A DNA stretch of 64,000 bases, taken from contig JAFOFC010000038.1 of NCBI GenBank assembly GCA_017387515.1, positions 16,719 to 80,718 of the forward strand. The letters are read 5' to 3'. This stretch comes from Paludibacteraceae bacterium. GTDB lineage: Bacteria > Bacteroidota > Bacteroidia > Bacteroidales > Paludibacteraceae. This document shows, one piece after another, positions 18,523 to 27,169 of the stretch. Every line of letters begins with the position of its first letter. Positions within the stretch are counted from its first letter, which is position 1. Under the pieces are notes generated by a model. That model was not told the DNA's origin and did not search any database. It saw only the letters and a program-made list of their open reading frames with translations. The position numbers were made by a program, and so were the translations under genes.

Positions 18523-19104
18523 TTATTGTGCTGGTTGGTTCAATAGTTGAAGCACGTCGTTGGTAATGTTCAACGATTTTTCGCCGTACAAAATATTATC
18601 GGTACCTGCTGTGCTCAAAATAAAGGTAAATCCTTTTTCGCTATTGTATACATTGATAACAGAATCGACAGTGGCTGCCAACTGATCGTTCATTTGTTTT
18701 TGTTTGGTCACCAAGTCTTGTTCCATTTTTACAGTTAATTCTTGCAAGTTACGTTGTTTACGCAAAATGTTGTCTTGTGCTGCACGGGCACGTTCTTCGC
18801 TTAAAAAAGCGCGATTTTCTAATTTCATTTGAAAATCTTCCATTTCGCGTTGCAATTCTACTGCTTTTTGGTTTAAGGTAGCACGAGCGCTTTCTTCTTG
18901 TTTAAGCAACTCTTCGCTCATGGTTTTGTACACATTGTAGTTAAGTAACAAAGAATCCATGCGCACATATGCTACCGATACGCCACCTTCTACTTGAACT
19001 GGAGCAACAGTTTTTTCTTCTTGTTTATTACCAAAAAACAAAACAAACAAAATAACAATGGCTACTACCATCACCGCATTTACGATGTAAAGTGTTGATT
19101 TCAT
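18523..19104 (-). CDS. OmpH-family protein with N-terminal membrane anchor
   Basis: 193 residues from ATG 19104. A TTG five codons upstream would add MKLNN and is less likely. One hydrophobic helix at residues 4-24 (LYIVNAVMVVAIVILFVLFF) lacks a signal-peptidase site, so the protein is probably anchored in the inner membrane. The OmpH body (VAYVRMDSLLLNYNVYKTM), a long Glu/Gln-rich coiled coil, and the closing strands KGFTFILSTAGTDNILYG follow. It is a third OmpH paralogue in this window, set apart from the bamA-linked pair by its anchor. Confidence 0.88.
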   Translation of the reverse strand: MKSTLYIVNAVMVVAIVILFVLFFGNKQEEKTVAPVQVEGGVSVAYVRMDSLLLNYNVYKTMSEELLKQEESARATLNQKAVELQREMEDFQMKLENRAFLSEERARAAQDNILRKQRNLQELTVKMEQDLVTKQKQMNDQLAATVDSVINVYNSEKGFTFILSTAGTDNILYGEKSLNITNDVLQLLNQPAQ

Positions 19105-19105
19105 A

Positions 19106-19309
19106 TTATTCAATTTCAAATATATTTTTTTTATTACGTGCTACTCTATCTTGCGATTTAACACAACCTATGCCATGCTTACGCAAACCTGGATTACCCT
19201 CTACGTGCGTATGTGGAAACTTACCTTTCTTGGTAAAGAAAACCTTAAACCCCATTAGTAAAATGGCGGGCAACAAAATGGCTAGTATGACTAAAAAAAG
19301 TTTTATCAT
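19106..19309 (-). CDS. Small single-pass membrane protein, conserved-looking
   Basis: 67 residues from ATG 19309. An earlier in-frame ATG at 19324 falls inside the -7 promoter box and is therefore unlikely. A membrane helix (IKLFLVILAILLPAILLMGF) is followed by a basic soluble tail with KKGKFPHTHVEGNPGLRKHGIGCVKSQDRVARN. The ordered tail, the promoter and the tight spacing to the OmpH-like gene (1 base) all argue for a real gene. I believe similar short proteins occur in other Bacteroidota but cannot name a function. Confidence 0.75.
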   Translation of the reverse strand: MIKLFLVILAILLPAILLMGFKVFFTKKGKFPHTHVEGNPGLRKHGIGCVKSQDRVARNKKNIFEIE

Positions 19310-19321
19310 GATAAACGCACA

Positions 19322-19329
19322 CAAATATA
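19322..19329 (-). promoter_or_regulatory. -7 promoter box for the small membrane protein
   Basis: On the minus strand this is TATATTTG (TAnnTTTG), 12 bases before ATG 19309. It overlaps the earlier in-frame ATG, which decides the start of the small gene. Confidence 0.6.
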
Positions 19330-19341
19330 ACTTACAAACCT

Positions 19342-19371
19342 TTTGGGTGTAAATCCTTTTTCCTATTTTTG
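19342..19371 (+). promoter_or_regulatory. pepD promoter (-33 and -7)
   Basis: TTTG (19342-19345), an 18-base spacer and TATTTTTG (19364-19371) lie 46 bases upstream of the pepD ATG. The spacer is one base shorter than the usual 19-21. Confidence 0.6.
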
Positions 19372-19417
19372 TGCTTTATAAAGAAAAGATATTCATTTTT
19401 TAAGTTTTTTTTACACT

Positions 19418-20851
19418 ATGAACACAATATTGCTGACCACAGAGCAAATGGTATGGCAAATTTTTGATGAAATCTGTCAAATTCCACGCCCATCGGGCAA
19501 GGAAACACAAATAATGAACTACCTAAGGGAGTTTGCTTTAAAACATGGTTTTCTTACCAAAACCGACAAGGCTGGCAACATCGTAATGATACGCCCAGGC
19601 GAGGCTCCTGCCATAGCCCTACAGGCCCATACCGATATGGTATGCGAAAAACGCAATGACACCACACACGATTTTGAAAACGACCCCATACAAACGTACG
19701 TAGAGGATGGCTGGATGAGGGCCAAAGGAACCACATTGGGGGCGGACAACGGCATTGGTATAGCCATGGCCCTGGCTGCTATGGTTAACTACCAAGGAAA
19801 CAGACAACTAGAAGGACTATTTACCGTAGAAGAAGAAACCGGATTAACTGGGGCAGCAGCGGTAGAAGCTGGTTTTATCACCGCCAATACCCTGCTAAAC
19901 CTAGACTCGGAAGACGAGAATGAGTTGATTGTGGGATGTGCAGGCGGTTGCGAAACAGTAGGCTATTGGAAGGTAGAAGAGACCACCATTCCCAAGGGTA
20001 TGTTTGCCATAGAAGTAAGCATCAAGGGGCTATTGGGCGGCCACAGTGGTAGCGACATCCATTTGCCTCGCGCCAATGCCAACCAAATTTTGGGACAATT
20101 CTTGCAGCAAACCGCCCAAAAATATCCTTTTTATTTGTGTCGCATTGACGGGGGCGGTTTGCACAACGCCATTGCGCGCGAGGCAAATGCCCTGTTTGTA
20201 GTACCCTACGCCGACCGCGAACACATTCGCATTGATTGGAATATTTACATTGCCGAGCAAGAAGATAAGTGGCTTGCACACGAACCTAAAATGCGCATGG
20301 ATTTATCGTCAAAACCCAAACAAGAAAAGGCATTTACACCAGCCCTTACCGAACAAATTATTAAAGCCCTTTGCCACATCAAACACGGCGTTATAAAAAT
20401 GAGCGAAACCATAGAGGGTGTGGTAGAAACATCTACCAACTTGGCTTCGATAAAAAGAGTTGACAACAACCTGGTTATTACCACTAGCCAACGTAGTTCT
20501 TTTGAAGACCAACTAAACGCACTGGCTTTTGAAACCTATACCTTGCTAACGGAATGCGGAGCCACTGCCGGCATACACGGTGCCTACCCAGCATGGGAAC
20601 CCAAATTTGACACCCCATTGCTAAAAACAGCCCAAGATGCATACCAACAAGTACTAGGCAGAATGCCCGAGGTAAAAATTATCCACGCTGGATTGGAATG
20701 CGGCCTATTTAGCAAAGCCATGCCATCGCTAAACATCGTTTCGTTTGGTCCTACCTTGCTAGGGGTACATTCGCCCGATGAGCGACTAAACATAGCATCG
20801 ACCAACGTAATGAGCCATTATTTGATGCAATTGTTAGAAAAGTTATCGTAA
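19418..20851 (+). CDS. pepD: Aminoacyl-histidine dipeptidase (M20 family, PepD)
   Basis: 477 residues. A cytosolic zinc peptidase that hydrolyses Xaa-His and other dipeptides. Metal-binding and catalytic motifs are in place: HTDMVCE (about residue 68), GADNGIGIAMALA (about 107), VEEETGLTGA (about 137), and a lid domain with GGHSGSDIHLPRANA. It ends with the expected GPTLLGVHSPDERLN block carrying the last metal-binding His. It is monocistronic, with its own promoter. Confidence 0.96.
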   Translation: MNTILLTTEQMVWQIFDEICQIPRPSGKETQIMNYLREFALKHGFLTKTDKAGNIVMIRPGEAPAIALQAHTDMVCEKRNDTTHDFENDPIQTYVEDGWMRAKGTTLGADNGIGIAMALAAMVNYQGNRQLEGLFTVEEETGLTGAAAVEAGFITANTLLNLDSEDENELIVGCAGGCETVGYWKVEETTIPKGMFAIEVSIKGLLGGHSGSDIHLPRANANQILGQFLQQTAQKYPFYLCRIDGGGLHNAIAREANALFVVPYADREHIRIDWNIYIAEQEDKWLAHEPKMRMDLSSKPKQEKAFTPALTEQIIKALCHIKHGVIKMSETIEGVVETSTNLASIKRVDNNLVITTSQRSSFEDQLNALAFETYTLLTECGATAGIHGAYPAWEPKFDTPLLKTAQDAYQQVLGRMPEVKIIHAGLECGLFSKAMPSLNIVSFGPTLLGVHSPDERLNIASTNVMSHYLMQLLEKLS

Positions 20852-20880
20852 ATTATCGGTAGAATGTAAAGAATTATCGC

Positions 20881-20888
20881 TACATTTG
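20881..20888 (+). promoter_or_regulatory. -7 promoter box for dnaX
   Basis: TACATTTG (TAnnTTTG) lies 19 bases upstream of the dnaX ATG. A -33 box is not clear. Confidence 0.6.
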
Positions 20889-20907
20889 CCAAAACAAAAA
20901 AGAAAGC

Positions 20908-22017
20908 ATGGAAAACTTTGTGGTATCAGCCCGTAAATACAGACCCAGCACCTTTGATACGGTGGTGGGACAACGTGCATTGGTTACAACCCTAAAAAAT
21001 GCCATTACGGGCAACCAACTAGCGCATGCTTACCTTTTCTGCGGTCCAAGGGGTGTGGGTAAAACCACCAGCGCCCGTATTTTTGCCAAGGCCATTAACT
21101 GCGAGCATTTGGTAAATGGTGAACCTTGCAACGAATGCGAATCGTGCCGTTCGTTTAACGAGGGCAGGTCGTACAACATATACGAGTTAGACGCTGCGTC
21201 TAACAATGGGGTAGATAGCATTCGCGACTTGATAGACCAGGTGCAAACACCGCCTCAAATTGGCAAATACCGCATTTACGTTATCGACGAGGTGCACATG
21301 CTATCGGCATCGGCCTTCAATGCCTTTTTAAAGACATTAGAAGAACCCCCATCGTACGTTATTTTTATCTTGGCTACCACCGAAAAACACAAAATTCTAC
21401 CCACCATTTTGTCGCGTTGCCAGGTGTACGATTTTAATCGCATTAGCGTAGAAGATACCGTTGCTCACCTGCAAAACATTGCCCAAAAAGAAGGCGTAGA
21501 GGCAGAACTAGAAGCGCTAAACATCATTGCCGTAAAATCGGATGGTGGTATGCGCGATGCCTTGTCTACCTTTGACCAAGTAGTAAGTTTTTGCGGCAAA
21601 AAGATAACCTACAAAGATGTTATAGACAACTTAGGCGTTCTTGATTACGACTATTACTTTACGCTTACCAATTTGTGTTTGCAACAAAAGATGAGCGAAG
21701 CCTTGCTGCTGTTTAACGACATCCTAAACAAAGGATTTGACGCAGGCAACTTTATTAGCGGATTATTGGCACACTTTAGGGATTTATTGGTATGCAAAGA
21801 CGAAGCTACAGCCAAATTACTAGAGGTAGGTGCCAGCATTCGTAGCCGCTACATAGAGCAGGCAAAGCAATGTCCTGCCGATTTCCTATTGGACGCCATG
21901 GAAGAGGCCAATCAATCGGAATTAGATTACAAACAAAGCAAAAACAAACGCCTTTTGGTGGAATTGATGCTTATCAGGTTGTGCCAGCTAACTGATCAAA
22001 AAAAAAAAGTAGAATAA
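20908..22017 (+). CDS. dnaX: DNA polymerase III subunit gamma (short product of dnaX)
   Basis: 369 residues read in the zero frame. Walker A GPRGVGKTT at 46-54, zinc cysteines C65, C74, C77 and C80, Walker B IYVIDEVHML near 125, and sensor SRCQVYDFNRI are all present. The clamp-loader domain III reaches LLVELMLIRLCQLTDQ. The frame then meets eleven A (21998-22008) and stops after KKKVE, two codons beyond the run. This leaves a gamma-like protein without the tau tail. The missing C-terminal part is intact in the -1 frame (next entry). Confidence 0.93.
   Translation: MENFVVSARKYRPSTFDTVVGQRALVTTLKNAITGNQLAHAYLFCGPRGVGKTTSARIFAKAINCEHLVNGEPCNECESCRSFNEGRSYNIYELDAASNNGVDSIRDLIDQVQTPPQIGKYRIYVIDEVHMLSASAFNAFLKTLEEPPSYVIFILATTEKHKILPTILSRCQVYDFNRISVEDTVAHLQNIAQKEGVEAELEALNIIAVKSDGGMRDALSTFDQVVSFCGKKITYKDVIDNLGVLDYDYYFTLTNLCLQQKMSEALLLFNDILNKGFDAGNFISGLLAHFRDLLVCKDEATAKLLEVGASIRSRYIEQAKQCPADFLLDAMEEANQSELDYKQSKNKRLLVELMLIRLCQLTDQKKKVE
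21998..22008 (+). promoter_or_regulatory. A11 slippery tract in dnaX (frameshift or transcript slippage site)
   Basis: Eleven consecutive A. In the zero frame they read cAA AAA AAA AAA, giving an A_AAA_AAA type heptamer, followed by GTA GAA TAA. A -1 shift (or one extra A in the mRNA) enters the open tau frame. Related A-tract recoding is known for dnaX in Escherichia coli (ribosomal) and Thermus (transcriptional). Whether it operates here is inference; a homopolymer error is the alternative. Confidence 0.65.
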
Positions 22018-22628
22018 GACGCCGCAGCAAACGAGCCCTACTCCCTTTTGCTAGCTTACTAACTACTACCATTAGTGCTTCTAGCGCGCCTGTACCACCC
22101 ACCCCTACCGTATCTCAAACCACACCGGTTACAGCGGTCCCCGCTGCCACATCAACCGTGGTACGCACCACCACGCTTACCGCTAAAGATAAAGAAAAAA
22201 TTGGTCGATTATTTGGGTCTATTAACCGCAGCAAAAACATAGCTAAGGGAGCCACAAAAGAAACGGTAACGGTACGAGAAAACGCCTACACCGAGCAACA
22301 ACTAGACGAAGCTTGGTATCGCTTTTCTAACACCATACCCGAACATCCCGACCTACACTTTGTTTTTGGAACCGCTCCTGCAAAAGAAGCCAACAAGCTA
22401 ACCGCATCTGTAGACAATTTTGTGGTATTTAACAAGTTAAACGATATAAAGCCACAATTACAACGCTATTTAAGCGATGCCGTAGGCAACGATACCCTTA
22501 GCATTGAGTTTCATTTTATAGAAGGCAAAAAGAAACCCACTACTCCACGTGAAAAGGCCAGAGCCATGAACGAGAGTAATGGGAATTTGATGAAACTATT
22601 TACTACTTGGGGACTGCGATTAACTTAA
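22008..22628 (+). CDS. dnaX: DnaX tau-type C-terminal extension in the -1 frame
   Basis: This frame is open without a stop from the A tract to TAA at 22626-22628, 206 codons. It begins with a basic, then Pro/Thr/Ser-rich linker of about 50 residues (SAPVPPTPTVSQTTPVT). A globular part follows (TEQQLDEAWYRFSNTIPEHPDLHF through MKLFTTWGLRLT) that fits the C-terminal domain of Bacteroidota DnaX. There is no independent promoter or ATG at its beginning, only an in-frame GTG at 22158. It is therefore best read as the continuation of dnaX, giving a tau of roughly 573 residues that would bind polymerase alpha and DnaB. Confidence 0.85.
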   Translation, partial: SRIRRRSKRALLPFASLLTTTISASSAPVPPTPTVSQTTPVTAVPAATSTVVRTTTLTAKDKEKIGRLFGSINRSKNIAKGATKETVTVRENAYTEQQLDEAWYRFSNTIPEHPDLHFVFGTAPAKEANKLTASVDNFVVFNKLNDIKPQLQRYLSDAVGNDTLSIEFHFIEGKKKPTTPREKARAMNESNGNLMKLFTTWGLRLT

Positions 22629-22657
22629 GTGTCGCTTGTCACTTGTCGCTAGTTGCC

Positions 22658-23377
22658 TTACGGGGCAGTGCGTTGCGCCAAATCGTTCATAAGCGAAACG
22701 GTTTGACAGGCTACCAAGGCAGCCGTTTCTACACGCAACCTACTTTCGCCTAAACTAACGGGCGTAAAACCTGCTTTCTTTGCCAATTCTACTTCTTCTT
22801 CGCTAAAATCGCCCTCGGGGCCTATCATTACCAACACTTTTTTACCGGGCTTAATAGCAGAAGCCAAAAATTGTTTTTCATCGTCGTGGCAATGCGCAAT
22901 GAATTTTTGGTCGGCATCAACCTGTTTTATCCATTCTTTAAACGTGGTGGGCTCGTTTAACACCGTTAGCGTAGGCTGAATGGATTGTTTCATAGCCGAA
23001 ACCAGAATGCGTTGTAAGCGTTCTGGTTTTAGGTTTTTACGCTCCGAATATCGACAATACAAAGGAGAGATTTCGTCTATACCAATTTCGGCTGCTTTTT
23101 CTACAAACCACTCTAGCCTATCCATGTTTTTGGTAGGCGCAATGGCGATGTGCAAGTAATAAGGGCGACGATAGGCAACGGCTTGGGCTTGCAACGAATT
23201 AATCAAACAACGTTTGGCATCGGCTACTGCAATGGTGCCCAAAAAAACACCACCTTTACCATCCACAATTTGAATGGTAGCACCCACCTCTAAACGCAAT
23301 ACGCGAACAGCGTGATGCGATTCTTCTTCGGGCAAAACAGCGGTTGTCTCTATATCGGGGGCATAAAAAACATGCAT
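22658..23377 (-). CDS. rsmE: 16S rRNA m3U1498 methyltransferase
   Basis: 239 residues. A SPOUT methyltransferase with the family C-terminal knot MIGPEGDFSEEEVELA followed by SLGESRLRVETAALVA. The N-terminal PUA-like part includes ESHHAVRVLRLEVG. It methylates N3 of U1498 in 16S rRNA. It is the last gene of a four-gene minus-strand operon, 2 bases after mtnN. Confidence 0.96.
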   Translation of the reverse strand: MHVFYAPDIETTAVLPEEESHHAVRVLRLEVGATIQIVDGKGGVFLGTIAVADAKRCLINSLQAQAVAYRRPYYLHIAIAPTKNMDRLEWFVEKAAEIGIDEISPLYCRYSERKNLKPERLQRILVSAMKQSIQPTLTVLNEPTTFKEWIKQVDADQKFIAHCHDDEKQFLASAIKPGKKVLVMIGPEGDFSEEEVELAKKAGFTPVSLGESRLRVETAALVACQTVSLMNDLAQRTAP

Positions 23378-23379
23378 AA

Positions 23380-24015
23380 TTACAAGGCTTCTAAAATATT
23401 TTTTACCAATTCAAAATTCTTTTGCGGCGCATCCACCCAAAAATTAGCATACTGATCGGCATGATTTTCTACCCAAGGCGTATCGCTAATAATGCGTAAG
23501 CTAATAAAAGGAACTTGACATTTAGCACACACGTGCGCAATGGCATTCGATTCCATATCCACAAAAAGGGCATTAGGGAACTTGTCTTTGATGTTAAATA
23601 ATTCTTGTTTGGTAGTGATGAACTGATCGCCCGTACAACCCAAACCAAATTTTACATCTTCTCTGCCACTTGCTACCTTTTGAGCAGTTTGCAAGACCTT
23701 TGCGTTGGCTTCAATAAATTGTTCAAAGCCCAATTCTTTTAGATGGTCTGACACCTCGCCGGCATAAAAATCGTGGTAGCAAGTTTGTGCGCCAATAACC
23801 AAATCGGCTACTTGTAAACACGTATCAATACCGCCTGCCACCCCACTATTTATTACCAAGTCGGGTTGATATTCATTGATTAGATTAATGGCAGCCATAG
23901 CTGCATTTACCTTGCCTATACCACTTTTTACCAAAAAGAGTTCGTGCTGTGGCAATTGGATACCTTGAAGTAATTCATACTCCTTATCCATGGCCACAAT
24001 GATTCCTATCTTCAT
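23380..24015 (-). CDS. mtnN: 5'-methylthioadenosine/S-adenosylhomocysteine nucleosidase-like
   Basis: 211 residues. IGIIVAMDKEYELL opens the nucleosidase fold, KSGIGKVNAAMAA and NSGVAGGI form the phosphorylase-like binding loops, and DMESNAIAHVC carries the ribose-binding Met-Glu. SLRIISDTP supplies the catalytic Asp. The enzyme recycles products of S-adenosylmethionine use, which fits a location beside an RNA methyltransferase gene. It is somewhat shorter than the E. coli enzyme (232) but motif-complete. Confidence 0.9.
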   Translation of the reverse strand: MKIGIIVAMDKEYELLQGIQLPQHELFLVKSGIGKVNAAMAAINLINEYQPDLVINSGVAGGIDTCLQVADLVIGAQTCYHDFYAGEVSDHLKELGFEQFIEANAKVLQTAQKVASGREDVKFGLGCTGDQFITTKQELFNIKDKFPNALFVDMESNAIAHVCAKCQVPFISLRIISDTPWVENHADQYANFWVDAPQKNFELVKNILEAL

Positions 24016-24018
24016 TTT

Positions 24019-25395
24019 TTATTGGGCGTTAATAAATGCAACAAACGATTTATAGGTCATATATACATCTAATTTAGCCACAACCTCGTAAGGAGCGTGC
24101 ATCGACAACACTGGCACACCTACGTCTACTACGTCTACGTTTAGGTTGGCAATATAGGCTGCAACAGTACCCCCACCGCCTAGGTCTACACGTCCTAGTT
24201 CGCCGGTTTGCCATACTACATTGTTGGCATCTAGCAAATGGTGTACTTCGGCAATAAATTCAGCGTGCGCATCAGAAGAACCCGATTTACCACGAGCGCC
24301 AGTAAATTTAGTTACCACTACCCCACGGTTGCAGAACGACGAGTTAGCCGCTTCAAATACATCGGGGAAAGTGGGGTCGTAAGCCGAGTTAACATCGGCC
24401 GACAAACATTTAGATGCCGATAGCACAATGCGTGCCTTGCTGCCCAAGGTTTCGGCTATATCTTCGATAAAATAGGCCATAAAAGTGGATTCCAACCCCG
24501 TATTGCCGCAGCTGCCAATTTCTTCTTTATCGGCCAACACGCACAATGCGGTATGGGTAGGATTCTCTAATTCAAGAATGGCCTTTAACGCAGTATACGA
24601 GCAAACACGGTCGTCGTGTCCATACGCACCTATCATGCTTCTGTCTAGGCCAACGTCTTTGGCTTTCATGGCAGGCACTGCCGATAATTCTGCCGAACGG
24701 AAATCTTTTTCGGTAATGCCGTATTTTTCGTTCAAAATTTGCAAGATTTGCTCTTTTACCAAGCATTTAGCATCGGTATCGTCGGTAACAGGCATTGAAC
24801 CAATCAGCAAGTTTAGTTCTTCGCCCTTAATCAATTCGGGAGCCGAACGTTTCATTTGATCTTGTGCCAAGTGAGGCAACAAATCGGTAATATACAACAC
24901 AGGGTCGATATCGTCTTCGCCAATGCAAACTTCTTTTTTAGTACCATCGGCCAAAAATACTACACCATGCAACGATAGTGGCATGCTTACCCATTGATAC
25001 TTTTTAATACCACCATAGTAGTGCGTTTTAAAGTAGGCCAATTCTTCTTTTTCGTAAAGAGGATTTTGTTTTAAATCCAAACGGCAAGCATCGATATGGG
25101 CTGCCAAGATGCGTACACCTTCCGAAATAGGCGCACTACCAATAACCGCCAAAATAATAGATTTATTGCGATTTTGGTAGTAAATTTTATCGCCTGCTTG
25201 CAAGGGCATACCCCAGGTAAAGGGTTTAAAACCAGCAGCTTCGGCCATTTGAACGGTTACTTTTACTGCTTCACGTTCGGTTTTAGCCTCGTCTAAGAAG
25301 GTTTTATACGCATCGCAAAATGCAAAAGCTTGATTCAATGCTGCTTTATCTAATTGCGTGGCAATATGGGGTTGTTTGTAAGTTAATTCGCTCAT
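24019..25395 (-). CDS. M18-family zinc aminopeptidase
   Basis: 458 residues. Candidate metal ligands and catalytic residues are present in order: HIDACRLDL, the GHDDRVCSYT loop, DKEEIGSCGN with the paired Glu, SADVNSAYDP and a C-terminal SMHAPYEV. These place it in the M18 group (aspartyl/leucyl aminopeptidase I), large cytosolic peptidase complexes. It starts inside the end of cstA (4-base ATGA overlap). A peptide-uptake gene followed by a peptidase suggests a joint role in peptide use. Confidence 0.93.
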   Translation of the reverse strand: MSELTYKQPHIATQLDKAALNQAFAFCDAYKTFLDEAKTEREAVKVTVQMAEAAGFKPFTWGMPLQAGDKIYYQNRNKSIILAVIGSAPISEGVRILAAHIDACRLDLKQNPLYEKEELAYFKTHYYGGIKKYQWVSMPLSLHGVVFLADGTKKEVCIGEDDIDPVLYITDLLPHLAQDQMKRSAPELIKGEELNLLIGSMPVTDDTDAKCLVKEQILQILNEKYGITEKDFRSAELSAVPAMKAKDVGLDRSMIGAYGHDDRVCSYTALKAILELENPTHTALCVLADKEEIGSCGNTGLESTFMAYFIEDIAETLGSKARIVLSASKCLSADVNSAYDPTFPDVFEAANSSFCNRGVVVTKFTGARGKSGSSDAHAEFIAEVHHLLDANNVVWQTGELGRVDLGGGGTVAAYIANLNVDVVDVGVPVLSMHAPYEVVAKLDVYMTYKSFVAFINAQ

Positions 25396-26804
25396 TTTCT
25401 TTTTAATTCTTTAAAGTAAAACAATCCGGTTAATAACAATGCTATTGCTATAGCTATAGCCAACGATGAATTATAATGCAAACTCAAACCTTCGTCGGCT
25501 ATCAAAATATACAAAGATACAATTATTGTCATAAATATGGCGGGAATAAGGGTGATAAAATGCCACTTGCGACGCGTACGCATCAACCACACACTTAATG
25601 CCCATAGGGTAATCACACCCAACGTTTGGTTAGCCCAAGCAAAATAACGCCAAATAATATTAAAGCCTTCTACATCGCTCAAACTATACAACAAAATACC
25701 AATGGCAATCAAAAACATGGGAACGCATATCAACAAACGTTTTTTAATAGGTGTTTGATCAATAGCAAAAATATCGGCAATGATAAGGCGAGCCGAACGG
25801 AAAGCCGTATCGCCAGAGGTTATGGGAGCAAAAACAACACCCAAAATGGCCAAAACACCTCCTACCGTTCCCAACCAACTTGTAGAGATCTCGTTTACAA
25901 TGACTGCCGCATTATTTTCTGCCATGCCGTGTTGGTTAAAGAAAACATTGGCCGCAGCAGCCCAAATAAGCGCCACTATACCTTCTACTATCATGGCACC
26001 ATAAAAAATAGGACGTCCTTGTTTCTCGTTGGTCATGCAGCGTGCCATCATGGGCGATTGGGTAGCATGAAAACCCGATATAGCCCCACAAGCAATGCTA
26101 ATAAACAACATTGGAAAGATGGGGGTGTCTATGGCAGAGGGATGGGTATTTTGCAGTCCATCGGTAATTTCGGGCAACATAGGCTGTTTTATGAGTAGCA
26201 CCGCTAAAATACCCACTGCCATAAATAGCAAAGCAATGGCAAAAAGCGGATAAACCTTTCCAATTAATTTATCGATGGGCAGCATCGATGCCAATAAATA
26301 GTAAAGAAAGATGATGATCATCCACCAGTATTGATGAAGCGAGGTTAAATTTTGCAATAAGCCAGCAGGGCCACTAACAAATACCACACCTACCAAAACC
26401 ATTAGTACCACAGAAAACAGGCGAGTAAATTGCTGAACGCTCATACCTAAGTACTTACCTATTAACTCGGGTAAACTTGCACCATTATTGCGCAACGATA
26501 GCATTCCTGCTAAATAATCGTGTACAGCACCTGCAAAAATACAGCCTAAAACAATCCAGAGGTAGGCCGAAGCACCAAATTTAGCACCCATAATGGCACC
26601 AAAAATTGGACCTAACCCTGCAATGTTTAAAAACTGAATGGTAAATAGCTTCCAAGGTTTTAGAGGAACATAATCCACCCCATCGTTCAACGCTACCGCA
26701 GGGGTAACTTTACTAGGATCGGGTGCGAAAATCTTCTCTACCAACCTACCATATACAAAATACCCTACCACCAACAACAGTAAGGATACCAAAAAAGTAA
26801 TCAT
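25392..26804 (-). CDS. cstA: CstA-family peptide/pyruvate transporter (carbon starvation protein A)
   Basis: 470 residues with a dozen or so hydrophobic helices. CstA hallmarks are GPIFGAIMGAKFGAS (about residues 65-80), HDYLAGMLSLRNNG, ACGAISGFHATQSPM and TSGDTAFRSARL. It is the short form common in Bacteroidota, against about 700 residues in E. coli CstA. The family imports peptides, and some members import pyruvate. First gene of the cstA-M18-mtnN-rsmE operon. No -7 box of the expected form is obvious upstream. Confidence 0.93.
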   Translation of the reverse strand: MITFLVSLLLLVVGYFVYGRLVEKIFAPDPSKVTPAVALNDGVDYVPLKPWKLFTIQFLNIAGLGPIFGAIMGAKFGASAYLWIVLGCIFAGAVHDYLAGMLSLRNNGASLPELIGKYLGMSVQQFTRLFSVVLMVLVGVVFVSGPAGLLQNLTSLHQYWWMIIIFLYYLLASMLPIDKLIGKVYPLFAIALLFMAVGILAVLLIKQPMLPEITDGLQNTHPSAIDTPIFPMLFISIACGAISGFHATQSPMMARCMTNEKQGRPIFYGAMIVEGIVALIWAAAANVFFNQHGMAENNAAVIVNEISTSWLGTVGGVLAILGVVFAPITSGDTAFRSARLIIADIFAIDQTPIKKRLLICVPMFLIAIGILLYSLSDVEGFNIIWRYFAWANQTLGVITLWALSVWLMRTRRKWHFITLIPAIFMTIIVSLYILIADEGLSLHYNSSLAIAIAIALLLTGLFYFKELKRK

Positions 26805-26866
26805 AGTAGTTAATTTTTACAGCCTATAAAATTACAACATTTTTAAAAGACAACACACTACTAAGG

Positions 26867-26902
26867 CAAAAAAATAGGGATAACCTATTGGTTACCCCTA
26901 TT
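26867..26902 (-). terminator. Intrinsic terminator of rpmH
   Basis: A 13-bp stem with one mismatch, AATAGGGATAACC against GGTTACCCCTATT, encloses a TATT loop and is followed on the minus strand by seven T. It lies 24 bases past the rpmH stop. Confidence 0.85.
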
Positions 26903-26925
26903 AGTAGTTTGCGAAACAAAGCTTC

Positions 26926-27084
26926 TTATTTTTTGAAAACGGCTTCGTCAGATACAGTTAATTTTTTTCTGCCTTTAGCGCGACGTGCAGCTAATACTCT
27001 GCGTCCGTTTGCAGTAGCCATTCTTTCACGGAATCCGTGTTTGTTTGCTCTTTTTCTGTTAGAAGGTTGGAATGTGCGTTTCAT
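26926..27084 (-). CDS. rpmH: Ribosomal protein bL34
   Basis: 52 residues. The protein reads [18 protein letters not shown] and continues with [19 protein letters not shown], the invariant bL34 sequence, with a short acidic tail ending SDEAVFKK. It is a basic protein of the large ribosomal subunit. It has its own promoter and terminator. dnaA and rnpA, frequent neighbours of rpmH in other phyla, are absent here. Confidence 0.97.
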   Translation of the reverse strand: MKRTFQPSNRKRANKHGFRERMATANGRRVLAARRAKGRKKLTVSDEAVFKK

Positions 27085-27123
27085 AATTATAATGTTTTTA
27101 TTTATTTTCTACAATTTGGACGG

Positions 27124-27154
27124 CAAAGATAATGAGTTTTTTTTATTCCGCAAA
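27124..27154 (-). promoter_or_regulatory. rpmH promoter (-33 and -7)
   Basis: On the minus strand TTTG (27154-27151), a 19-base spacer and TATCTTTG (27131-27124) match the phylum consensus exactly. The untranslated leader to ATG 27084 is about 35 bases and A/T-rich. Confidence 0.85.
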
Positions 27155-27169
27155 ATATTTTTTAAACTT

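Noticed and set aside
22158-22628. Independent hypothetical gene downstream of dnaX
   Set aside because: It starts only with GTG, has no promoter, and the same frame is open back to the A tract, so it is the tau tail of dnaX.
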